DNA of 27,692 nt from Muribaculaceae bacterium (GTDB lineage Bacteria > Bacteroidota > Bacteroidia > Bacteroidales > Muribaculaceae), in assembly GCA_009775535.1 (NCBI GenBank), contig VSPW01000003.1, positions 1 to 27,692 of the forward strand. The letters are read 5' to 3'. This document shows, piece after piece, positions 1 to 8,300 of the stretch. Each line of letters begins with the position of its first letter. The first letter of the stretch is position 1. The translations under genes were made by a program, and so were the position numbers. A model generated the notes under the pieces. That model was not told the DNA's origin and searched no databases. It saw nothing but the letters and a program-made list of their open reading frames with translations.

Positions 1-75
1 GATTCGAACTCGTGGTAGGATTGCTCCTACGTCAGTTTAGCAAACTGGTGGTTTCAGCCACTCACCCACCTCTCC
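1..75 (-). tRNA. tRNA-Ser (anticodon GCU), 3' end cut off by the window edge
   Basis: Read on the minus strand, the sequence begins GGAGAGGTGGGTGAGTGGC, a typical serine tRNA start with acceptor strand and D-arm. The anticodon loop reads TTGCTAA, giving anticodon GCU, which decodes AGC/AGU. A long variable arm with a GTAGGA/TCCTAC-type stem follows, as expected for the class II tRNA-Ser. The T-loop TTCGAAT is visible near position 1. The rest of the T-stem, the acceptor strand and any CCA lie outside the window. The opposite-strand gene at 197 is transcribed divergently from it. Confidence 0.93.
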
Positions 76-156
76 AGGGTTGATTGAATGTGATAGGCTC
101 AATCGTGGTGCAAAGTTAGGCATTTGTCGGGTATTATCCAAATGTTTTGTCGCTTT

Positions 157-188
157 TTTGCTGAAATGGCTTATTTTTCTTAACTTTG
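157..188 (+). promoter_or_regulatory. Bacteroidota-type promoter for the Ig-like lipoprotein gene
   Basis: A -33 element TTTG at 157-160 and a -7 element TAACTTTG at 181-188 are separated by 20 bases, which matches the Bacteroidetes sigma-ABfr consensus (TTTG, about 19-21 bases, TAnnTTTG). Only 8 bases separate the -7 box from the ATG at 197, so transcription should begin almost at the start codon. Confidence 0.7.
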
Positions 189-196
189 ACGCCTAT

Positions 197-2206
197 ATGA
201 AGCATAGCGTATCCAGAATATATCATTATATGGCGCTGGTGGTGATAGCGTTGCTCATCACTGCGTGTGCCAGCATCGGTCGCCCTGAAGGCGGGCCGCG
301 GGATGTCGATCCGCCTGTGTTTGTGCGTTCGACACCGAAGCCCGGGGCTAAGAATGTGACGTCAAGCCGTATTGACATCTTTTTTGACGAGAATGTGCAG
401 CTTGACGACCCGTCGTCGAAGATAGTGGTGTCGCCGGCGCAGAAGCAGATGCCTAGCATCCAGGCCCAGGGCCGGAGGGTCACTGTGGAGTTGCGTGACA
501 CAATGTTGCCCAACACCACTTATACCATTGATTTTTCGGATGCTATAAATGACCTTAATGAAAAGAATATCCTCGATGGGTTCGCAATGGATTTCTCGAC
601 TGGCGACACTATTGACACGCTCAGGATTTCCGGGGTGCTGCTGGAGGCACGTACCCTGGAGCCGGCTCAGGGCGTGCTTGTGGGTGCTTACCGGAATCTG
701 TCGGACTCGGCTGTAAGCACTCTCCCGATGGAGCGTGTTGCGAGGACAAATCAGCTGGGACAGTTCACGTTGCGAAACCTGAAGGCAGGTGAATACCGTG
801 TCTATGCCGTCAATGACCTTAACCGTGACTATCATTGGGACCGGTCGGAGGATATAGCTTTTTTTGATGCGGTGGTGTCGCCTTCGGTAGAGGCTATATC
901 GGTGACGGATACTTTGCGCGGTGCAGGGGGCGTGGACTCGCTGGTGACGCGCGGAGGTGTGCGGTATCTGCCTAACGATGTGTTGCTGACGTGGTTCAAC
1001 GAGGGCTACCGTCCTCAATATCTGTCGGACTACAAACGTCCGGAGCGTACGAAGGTGACAATCAATTTTGCTGCCCCATCGGATACTTTCCCTGTACTTA
1101 CCATTGCCGATGGACCGTTGAAGGGTGTTGACCTTGCCGAAAGGTCGGTGCTGAGGCGTTCGGCCACACGTGATACCCTTGTATATTGGATAACGGATTC
1201 GATGGTGTATAAGCAGGATTCGTTGCTTGTCGCCGCTAGATATCTGCGTACGGATACATTGGACAACCTGACGTGGACTACGGATACGCTGAAGTTTAAT
1301 TTCCGTCAGGCTAAGAAGAAAGAGAAGAAAAAGAAGAAGGATGACGCCGACACTGTCCCCAAGATAGAGTTCCTGGCGTTCACCCCCGGCAGTAGCGTAC
1401 AGGATGTTCACCGTCCGATGATGTTTTCTGCATCACAGCCTTTGTCGTGCATAGATTCTTCAGCTGTACATCTGGAGATTAGGGTGGATACTGTATGGCG
1501 GCCGTTGAAGTCGTCTGTGTTGGAGGTGGACAGCCTTGACCCCATGCTATATAGGTGTGATTTCAAATGGGAGCCCGGGGCGAAGTACCGTATCAGGATA
1601 GATTCGGCTGCGATAACGAGTGTCTACGGGCGATGGAACAGGCCGGTTGAGCATGAGTTCACGGTGAAGAAGATGGAGGACTATGCGAACCTCTTTTTCC
1701 GTATAAATGACCTTGATACGGCCAAGGCGGTGGTGGAGCTGCTGAACAGTTCGGATGCGGTGGTCGCCACGTCCCACGTTGTTGATGGCCTTGCATCGTT
1801 CCGCTTTCTTGCGCCCAACACATATTATGCCCGCCTTTTCCTTGACGCTAACGGCAACGGAAAGTGGGATACCGGGCTTATGTCTGACCGCAGGCAACCT
1901 GAGGAGGTATATTATTACCCGCGGAAGGTGGCGGTCAAGGCAAATTGGGATGTAGAGCAGCCATGGTCGGTATACGACTTGCCGCTTGACGTGCAGAAGC
2001 CGCTGGACATAAAGAAGAACAAGCCAAAGCTTAAGTCCGGTGATCCAGGCTATGGCCGTAACAGGGACGGTGAGGATGAAGAAGATGAGGACGGATTCTA
2101 TAATGACGGGAATTTCCATGGTACAACAAACAACAGGTATGACAATTCGCGCCGCGGTAACGCTTTCGGGAACTCCGGCGGTTTGCGTAACGCTTCATCG
2201 CGGTAG
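197..2206 (+). CDS. Large lipoprotein with N-terminal bacterial Ig-like (Big_5) domain
   Basis: I chose the ATG at 197 (669 residues) because it gives a lipoprotein signal with a basic n-region, a hydrophobic stretch and the lipobox LITAC, with Cys at residue 24. A frame extension upstream to 80 would put charged residues in front and would overlap the promoter. ATG 230 is another candidate, but it leaves the signal without positive charge. After the lipobox comes GRPEGGPRDVDPP and a region of roughly residues 30-130 resembling the Big_5 Ig-like domain common in Bacteroidota surface proteins. Two Asp/Asn-rich loops, NDLNRDYHWD and LDANGNGKWD, recall calcium-binding loops. A lysine-rich tract (about nt 1312-1345) and an acidic tail (DGEDEEDEDG, near 2065-2100) are low-complexity. 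It probably sits on the outer membrane or faces the periplasm. The exact function is unknown. It lies 9 bases before rex and may be co-transcribed with it. Confidence 0.85.
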   Translation: MKHSVSRIYHYMALVVIALLITACASIGRPEGGPRDVDPPVFVRSTPKPGAKNVTSSRIDIFFDENVQLDDPSSKIVVSPAQKQMPSIQAQGRRVTVELRDTMLPNTTYTIDFSDAINDLNEKNILDGFAMDFSTGDTIDTLRISGVLLEARTLEPAQGVLVGAYRNLSDSAVSTLPMERVARTNQLGQFTLRNLKAGEYRVYAVNDLNRDYHWDRSEDIAFFDAVVSPSVEAISVTDTLRGAGGVDSLVTRGGVRYLPNDVLLTWFNEGYRPQYLSDYKRPERTKVTINFAAPSDTFPVLTIADGPLKGVDLAERSVLRRSATRDTLVYWITDSMVYKQDSLLVAARYLRTDTLDNLTWTTDTLKFNFRQAKKKEKKKKKDDADTVPKIEFLAFTPGSSVQDVHRPMMFSASQPLSCIDSSAVHLEIRVDTVWRPLKSSVLEVDSLDPMLYRCDFKWEPGAKYRIRIDSAAITSVYGRWNRPVEHEFTVKKMEDYANLFFRINDLDTAKAVVELLNSSDAVVATSHVVDGLASFRFLAPNTYYARLFLDANGNGKWDTGLMSDRRQPEEVYYYPRKVAVKANWDVEQPWSVYDLPLDVQKPLDIKKNKPKLKSGDPGYGRNRDGEDEEDEDGFYNDGNFHGTTNNRYDNSRRGNAFGNSGGLRNASSR

Positions 2207-2215
2207 TAGGGCATT

Positions 2216-2875
2216 ATGGACAGGAAGGAAATGACACAGCGTATTATATTGCCAGAGCCGACGCTGCGCAGGCTTCCGTGGTATCTGTCCTATGTCAGCA
2301 TGTTGCGATGGAACGGTGTAGAATATGTGTCGTCCACACAGATTTCAAAGGAACTTAGTGTTGATGCCTCGCAGATAGCCAAGGACCTGTCGTTCCTTAA
2401 CATAAAAGGCAAGACTCGTATCGGCTATGAGGTGGCGTCGCTTGAGCGTGGGCTTCAGGACTTTCTGGGATTCCTTAAGAAACATAATGCCGTGATTGTC
2501 GGGACGGGAAGCCTGGGGGCTGCCTTGATGGCCGATTCCGGCTTGCATAACTACGGCCTTAACATAGTTGCGGGATTTGATATAAATCCCACGGTGATAG
2601 GGACGACTATTTCCGGAGTGCCTGTATTCCATGTCGACCGTCTGGAGGAGATGAGGGTAAGGCTCAAGGCGGAAATCGGGATAGTGACTGTGCCGGTTGA
2701 AAATGCTCAGGCTGTGGCTGACTATATGGTGGCGGCAGGTATAAAGGCCATATGGAATTTCACGCCGTTCAGGCTTAAAGTCCCTGAAGGGATAGTGACA
2801 CAGAATACATCGATATACGCCCATCTTGCCGTTATGTATAACCGCCTTGGAAGCCAGATGACTGTAAAGAAATGA
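2216..2875 (+). CDS. rex: Redox-sensing transcriptional repressor Rex
   Basis: Rex is a cytoplasmic dimeric repressor that leaves its operators when the NADH/NAD+ ratio rises, and in anaerobes it usually controls fermentation and electron-disposal genes. The N-terminal winged helix (about residues 10-80) contains LPEPTLRRLPWYLSY and the recognition region SSTQISKELSVDASQIAKDL. The Rossmann domain follows with the nucleotide loop GTGSLG (residues 96-101) and the ribose-binding Asp of FDINP (122). The C-terminus contains the usual IWNFTP and HLAVMYNRL segments. At 219 residues it is close to the family length. An ATG at 2231 is an alternative start. The stop codon overlaps the start of the next gene (ATGA), so the two are translationally coupled. 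I looked for Rex operator palindromes in front of frdC and saw no convincing one. Confidence 0.95.
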   Translation: MDRKEMTQRIILPEPTLRRLPWYLSYVSMLRWNGVEYVSSTQISKELSVDASQIAKDLSFLNIKGKTRIGYEVASLERGLQDFLGFLKKHNAVIVGTGSLGAALMADSGLHNYGLNIVAGFDINPTVIGTTISGVPVFHVDRLEEMRVRLKAEIGIVTVPVENAQAVADYMVAAGIKAIWNFTPFRLKVPEGIVTQNTSIYAHLAVMYNRLGSQMTVKK

Positions 2876-3480
2876 AGGTAATATTGATTGACGGAGGGAC
2901 GGTAGATTGTCCCCAGGATGTTACGTGCCTCGCGCCCGGTATGGCGGCTGTAAGGCTGCTGGCCGACTCGGCGGTGGTGCGAGGAAACCGCCCGGTGTTC
3001 CTGCCGGAGGCGGGTTCTCCGTGGCAGGGCAGCGTGTCTGTCGCCTATAGGGTGTCACGGTTAGGTAAGAACATATCAGGCCGGTTTGCCCATCGGTATT
3101 ATGATGCGGTGACATTGTGCGTGCTGTCTTCGCCGGCTGTGGGGGCTTTCCCTTCAGGCCTGGAATATTGCATAGACGGTATCCTGTCATTGGGCGAATG
3201 GCAGCCTTTGGAGGCCGCATTCTCCGCGCAGGGCGTATCCGGCGGTACGGGGCTGTCTTTGGAATGTGGTGACGGCATGGTCAAGGCCCGGGCTGTGATA
3301 CCGGATGCAGGCTGTACCGGTGTAGATACTGCGATAAGCGCTGTGAGCCGTTACGTTTCGTTGAAGATGGGTGATGTCATAATCCCGTACCGTTTCGACG
3401 GGAGATTCCCGTTGGACTTGGACATGTCGGTTTCGGTGTCGCTTGGGGATGTCGATGTGCTGTCCTATAGGATGAAGTGA
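2872..3480 (+). CDS. Degenerate fumarylacetoacetate hydrolase (FAH)-fold protein, probably a pseudoenzyme
   Basis: The 202-residue protein keeps the skeleton of the short FAH-domain proteins of Bacteroidota: PVFLP (41-45), RLGKNISGRFAHRYYDAVT (63-81) and the C-terminal SRYVSLKMGDV with a closing short strand. Compared with the canonical form as I remember it, the metal-binding E-x-E is S54-x-S56, and the later Asp ligand (in GIDFTARD) falls on L85. All three divalent-metal ligands would then be missing. The segment after Y77 is also rewritten and shortened. The family normally hydrolyses or decarboxylates beta-dicarbonyl acids using Mg or Mn, and this member should not be able to. It starts inside the rex stop codon (ATGA), so it is co-translated with Rex. 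That raises, without proving, a regulatory or binding role. The homology call rests on motif order and equal spacing between motifs. Function unknown. Confidence 0.7.
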   Translation: MKVILIDGGTVDCPQDVTCLAPGMAAVRLLADSAVVRGNRPVFLPEAGSPWQGSVSVAYRVSRLGKNISGRFAHRYYDAVTLCVLSSPAVGAFPSGLEYCIDGILSLGEWQPLEAAFSAQGVSGGTGLSLECGDGMVKARAVIPDAGCTGVDTAISAVSRYVSLKMGDVIIPYRFDGRFPLDLDMSVSVSLGDVDVLSYRMK

Positions 3481-3577
3481 CTTGGGTTCATGTAATGTCT
3501 GTGCGTTAAAAACCGTTGCAGGGGCAATAATTGCTGCCGCTTTCAGTTATTTACTAGTAGACAGACCAATGATTATT

Positions 3578-4786
3578 ATGAAACTGCGCCTAGGATACAA
3601 TATAACGATAGCGGCCATCTGCATGCTGGCCGTAATGGATGCCGCTGCACAGAAAAGCGAGTTTAACCCGGTCACCACCGGTGTTACATCGTTGAGCATA
3701 GCCCCAGATGCCCGTGGCGCATCGATGGGCGACCTCGGTGCTGCGACAGATCCGGATGCCAATTCACAGTTCTGGAATCCTTCTAAGTATGCATTCGCCT
3801 ACAGCAAGGCGGGTGTGTCGCTGAGCTATACCCCGTGGCTGCGCAAACTCGTCAATGATATATTCCTGGCCAATGTTGCCGGATACTGGAAGCTTGGCTC
3901 TCAGGACAACCAGGCTTTAAGTGCTTCGCTCAGATACTTTTCTCTTGGAGAGGTAAATACCGGCGGAGGCCCTAACGGTATAGGCGGACAGAGTATCAAT
4001 CCGTATGAATTGTCGTTCGATATCGGATATTCGCGCAAGTTGTCAGATAAGTTTTCAATGGGCGTGGTGTTCCGCTATATATATTCCGACCTTGGCTTTC
4101 CGGAATCGGATGCTGAAGCCCCGATGGTCGGCGCGTCTGCTTTTTCGGCGGACATATCAGGATATTACACCACCTATCCTGTGATAGGCCGTAACGAGTG
4201 CCAATGGTCATGGGGATGGGATATTTCCAATATCGGGACAAAGGTGTCTTATGACCATGGCAACAACCCCGCGTTCCTGCCGACTAATCTCAGGCTAGGT
4301 ACTACATTCATGTTCCCGTTGGCCGACTACCATAACCTTGCCTTTTCGTTGGATGCCAACAAGCTGCTTGTGCCTACCCGTCCCAGGCAGGTGGACTATG
4401 ATATGACTACTCCTGAAGGCCAGGGGGAGTATGAACAGGCGTTGCAGGACTGGAAGGACATGTCGCCAATCACCGGGATATTCAAGTCGTTCTCCGATGC
4501 CCCTGGCGGCTTCAAGGAGGAGCTGAAGGAGATAACTTGGTCGTTGGGTGCGGAATATAGCTACAATGACCAGTTCTTTCTGCGGGCAGGCTATTTCTAT
4601 CAGAATGAGATGAAAGGCGACATCCAGTATTTTGGTATAGGGGCTGGCTTTTCGCTTAACATAGTCAAGCTTGACGCCAGCTATATGCTGGCCACGGCAC
4701 AGACATCGCCTCTCGACCAGACATTGCGTTTCACCTTGACATTCGACATGGATGGCCTTAGGGATATTTTTGGCAAACGGCGCTGA
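3578..4786 (+). CDS. porV: Type IX secretion system outer-membrane protein PorV (LptO)
   Basis: PorV is a 14-strand outer-membrane barrel that binds cargo C-terminal domains at the cell surface and hands them to the sortase PorU for cleavage and anchoring to A-LPS. The signature region follows the signal peptide: TTGVTSLSIAPDARGASMGD and then DPDANSQFWNPSKYAFAY, near the mature N-terminus. The signal peptide ends around DAAAQ. The remaining sequence is rich in aromatic, alternating barrel strands, and the C-terminus is LRFTLTFDMDGLRDIF. The start at 3578 (402 residues) gives a classic signal peptide beginning MKLRL. ATG 3569, three codons upstream, is equally possible, while a TTG at 3482 is unlikely. 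No PorU gene is in the window. ispF follows after 18 bases. I see no clear promoter box in the 97 bases before this gene. Confidence 0.88.
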   Translation: MKLRLGYNITIAAICMLAVMDAAAQKSEFNPVTTGVTSLSIAPDARGASMGDLGAATDPDANSQFWNPSKYAFAYSKAGVSLSYTPWLRKLVNDIFLANVAGYWKLGSQDNQALSASLRYFSLGEVNTGGGPNGIGGQSINPYELSFDIGYSRKLSDKFSMGVVFRYIYSDLGFPESDAEAPMVGASAFSADISGYYTTYPVIGRNECQWSWGWDISNIGTKVSYDHGNNPAFLPTNLRLGTTFMFPLADYHNLAFSLDANKLLVPTRPRQVDYDMTTPEGQGEYEQALQDWKDMSPITGIFKSFSDAPGGFKEELKEITWSLGAEYSYNDQFFLRAGYFYQNEMKGDIQYFGIGAGFSLNIVKLDASYMLATAQTSPLDQTLRFTLTFDMDGLRDIFGKRR

Positions 4787-4804
4787 TGCCCAGTTGACAT
4801 AGTT

Positions 4805-5281
4805 ATGGAATTGCGTATAGGACAAGGATTTGACGTCCATCGGCTGGTAGAAGGCCGTAAGTTGATAGTATGTGGGGTAGAGATACCTTATAATCTGGGG
4901 CTGCTTGGCCACAGTGATGCCGATGTCGCAATACATGCATTGTGTGACGCCCTCCTTGGTGCGGCTGCCATGGGCGATATCGGGGCGCTGTTTCCTGATA
5001 ATGACCCTAAATATGAGGGCGCAGATTCCCGGGTGCTTTTGCGTCATGTGGTGCGGCTGCTTTCAGATGCCGGCTACAGTATCGGCAATGCAGACATAAC
5101 CATAATCGCCCAAGCGCCTAAGATGCGTCCATATATCGATGCGATGCGTGAGGTGATGGCGCAGGATATGAACGTTGCTGTGGACGCAGTGTCAGTTAAG
5201 GCTACCACAACCGAAAGGCTTGGATTTACAGGTCGGGGAGAGGGCATAGCCGCGCAGGCAGTAGCGTTGATCGCAAGATAA
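4805..5281 (+). CDS. ispF: 2-C-methyl-D-erythritol 2,4-cyclodiphosphate synthase
   Basis: IspF converts CDP-methylerythritol 2-phosphate to methylerythritol cyclodiphosphate and releases CMP, in the non-mevalonate (MEP) isoprenoid pathway of the cytoplasm. The protein opens with the diagnostic IGQGFDVHRL, providing metal ligands D10 and H12. It continues with LLGHSDADVAIHALCDALLGA, giving the third ligand H44, and GDIGALFPDNDPKY. The C-terminal KATTTERLGFTGRGEGIA is the conserved CMP/hydrophobic-cavity segment. The length of 158 residues is normal for the trimeric enzyme. It sits 18 bases after porV and 32 bases before metH, on the same strand. Confidence 0.97.
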   Translation: MELRIGQGFDVHRLVEGRKLIVCGVEIPYNLGLLGHSDADVAIHALCDALLGAAAMGDIGALFPDNDPKYEGADSRVLLRHVVRLLSDAGYSIGNADITIIAQAPKMRPYIDAMREVMAQDMNVAVDAVSVKATTTERLGFTGRGEGIAAQAVALIAR

Positions 5282-5313
5282 GGGCGTCCTTTAACATATT
5301 GAACCTTTGATTT

Positions 5314-8300
5314 ATGGCAGTAGATATTTCACGCGCCATGGCGCAGCGTACGTTGGTGCTTGACGGCGCGATGGGCACTATGATACAGAAGTTGGGGCTT
5401 ACTGAGGACGGCTTCCGGGGAGACATGTTCTCATCATGGCATTGCAATCTTGCAGGATGCAATGATTTGTTGAATTTGACCCGGCCATCCGACATAGCGG
5501 CAATACACCGCTCATATATGGAGGCCGGCGCAGATATAATTGAAACAAACACGTTCAATTCCACTTCAGTGTCACTCAGTGACTATGGCCTTGGCGCATA
5601 TGCCTCGCAAATAAATCTGGAGGGCGCAAGGATTGCAAGGACGGAGGCGGATGCCTTCATGCAATCAAATCCGGGACGGACGGTGTGGGTTGCCGGTTCG
5701 GTTGGACCTACAAATAAGTCACTCTCTATGGCCGCCTCCTTGGCCGGTGAGGGGGAAGCCCTCACTTGGGATGTGTTGTACAATGCATACCGTGACCAGA
5801 TTTCTGCATTGGTCAACGGTGGTGTTGATGTCCTGCTTATTGAGACTGTTTTTGATACGCTTAACGCGAAGGCCGCAATCAAGGCTGCACTTGACATAAT
5901 GGATTTGTCGGGACGGGATGTGCCCATTATGGTTTCGGTGACGCTTACCGAGAACGGACGCACACTGTCGGGCCAGACATTGGAGGCATTTGTGGCTTCT
6001 GTGGCACATGCACGCCCGTTATCGGTAGGGTTGAACTGTGGGTTTGGCGCTGACAGGCTTATACCGTATATCGATATGCTCGCGTCCATGCCTTTTGGCA
6101 TAAGCATGCATCCCAATGCCGGATTGCCCGACAGGTTGGGCCAATATGACTGCACGCCGCAATCCATGGCAGAATCGCTTGCCCCTGTGTTGGCGGCGGG
6201 CAAATTGAATATAGTGGGAGGATGTTGCGGCACTACCCCATGCCATATAAGGGCTATAGCGGAATTGGCGCATGTGTCGCCGTCACGTCCCATACCTTGC
6301 GATGACGGGGGCATGCATCTTTCGGGTCTGGAGGCTGTGACTGTACCGCAATATCCCGATTCCCTTTTTAAGGTAGGTGAACGGTGCAATGTCGCAGGTA
6401 GCCGTAAGTTCTTGAGGCTCATTAAAGAGGGAAAGATAGACGAAGCCGTGGACATAGCTCGTAGCCAGATATTGGCAGGAGCGCAGGTTGTGGATGTGAA
6501 TGTCGATGATGCCATGCTGGATGCGCCGGCAGAAATGGCGCGTTTCCTGGATGCCTTGGCGTCAGATGCCGTTGCGGCATCTGTGCCGGTGATGATTGAC
6601 TCTTCTTCTTGGGATGTGGTTTCCGCCGGTCTTTGCCATTTGCAGGGGCACGGTATAGTAAATTCTATATCCCTTAAGGACGGTGAGGATGAGTTCCTGC
6701 GCCGTGCGCGGCATATCCGTAGCATGGGGGCTTCTGTTGTCGTTATGGCCATGGATGAGACAGGGCAGGCTGATACGTTTCAACGTAAGGTTGATGTGGT
6801 GCGGCGTAGCTACAGGCTGCTTATGGATAAGGCCGGATTCCGTCCTGCCGACATGATATTCGACCCGAATGTGCTGGCTGTCGCTACAGGAGTGGACGCT
6901 CACAACGGTTACGGCAAGGCATTTATAGACGCTGCCAGAGAAATTAAGGAGCTTATGCCAGGGGTGCATGTGAGCGGTGGCCTAAGTAATCTGTCGTTTT
7001 CATTTAGGGGCAATAATTTTGTGCGTGAGGCCATGCATGCCGAATTTCTGTCGCTTGCATCCGGACTTGACATGGCTATAGTGAACCCTTCATCGCTTGT
7101 CGGTGTCGACAGTATACCGTCAGGCCTGCGTCATGCGATAAGGGACGTGCTGCTTGATTCTGACAGTGATGCCCCGGCGAGGCTGCTTGATGTGGTGGCG
7201 GCCTTGCAGCCGGATGTGATGGCTGATTCCAAGGCGTCGGCCGGCCGAAAGCCAGAGGCGAGGCCTACGGTTTCGGAAATGATAGTGAGAGGCCGTCATG
7301 AAGGCATTGAGGAATCGCTACAGGAAGCCATATCTTCAGGTATGACTGCTATGGAGATTGTAGAAAAGCTTCTGATGGAAGGGATGAATGAGGTCGGACG
7401 GCTGTTTGCCGATGGCCGTATGTTCCTGCCGCAGGTAGTGAAGAGCGCCCAGGCCATGAAATATGCGGTGGGATGGCTTGCGCCGTATATAGAAGCGGAG
7501 CGTGAAAGTAGGGATAATGCTCCTGGCGGCTCATTGCCTAAGGCCGTCATTGCCACGGTCAAGGGCGATGTACATGATATAGGCAAGAATATAGTCTCTA
7601 TCATATTGCGTTGCAATGGTTTTGATGTGGAGGACCTTGGGGTTATGGTATCTGCGGAGCGCATTATAGCCTCAGCGTCTGTCCCAGGGGTCAAGATGGT
7701 GTGCCTGAGTGGGTTGATTACACCTTCGCTTGCCGAAATGGCTCATGTGGCATCGCAGATGGAAAAAGCCGGGTTGCATATGCCGTTGTTTGTAGGTGGC
7801 GCTGCGGCATCGGAACTCCATACGGCGGTAAAAATCGCACCATTGTATTCATCTCCGGTGTTTTATACGCATGATGCCGCCACGTTGCCGGTGGTGGCAC
7901 GCAGTTGGCTTAATCCTGCCACACGTTTTGAGGTTGTCAGGGAAAATACTTCCCGCCAGGAATCATTGCGTGAAAGTATGGCCAGGCCTATAAGGATGCT
8001 TTCGTTGCCGCAGGCAGATTCAAAAAGGCCAGAGGTCAGGCCATGGGAATATGCCGCATATCCTCATGGTGTGTCCGATTTCTATTATCGTATAGCGGAT
8101 TTGCGTCGGTATATAAACTGGAGGCCGTTCTTTATCGCATGGAAGCTAGATGGATCGCTGGCATCTGTCGCTGACGTCCAGGGCTGTGGGCATTGCATGG
8201 CGCAATGGCTTGCCGGAATGCCGGAACATAAACGGGCAAAGGCGGCGGAAGCCATGCAGTTGTATAAGGAGGCAGGCAGGGCGTTGGACCGTCTTGAGGC

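Noticed and set aside
362..1411. Long open frame on the minus strand opposite the Ig-like lipoprotein gene
   Set aside because: It has no recognisable domain and an arginine/histidine-rich composition typical of antisense frames. It is fully covered by a convincing gene on the other strand.
3482..3577. TTG start extending PorV upstream by 32 codons
   Set aside because: The extension has no family similarity and would bury the signal peptide. ATG 3569 or 3578 gives a normal exported barrel protein.
5282..5313. Possible cobalamin or SAM riboswitch before metH
   Set aside because: Only 32 bases separate ispF from metH, far too few for either riboswitch, and no conserved box is seen.
5583..6752. 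389-codon open frame antisense to metH
   Set aside because: It is a shadow of metH codon bias. The + strand protein is a complete methionine synthase across the whole stretch.
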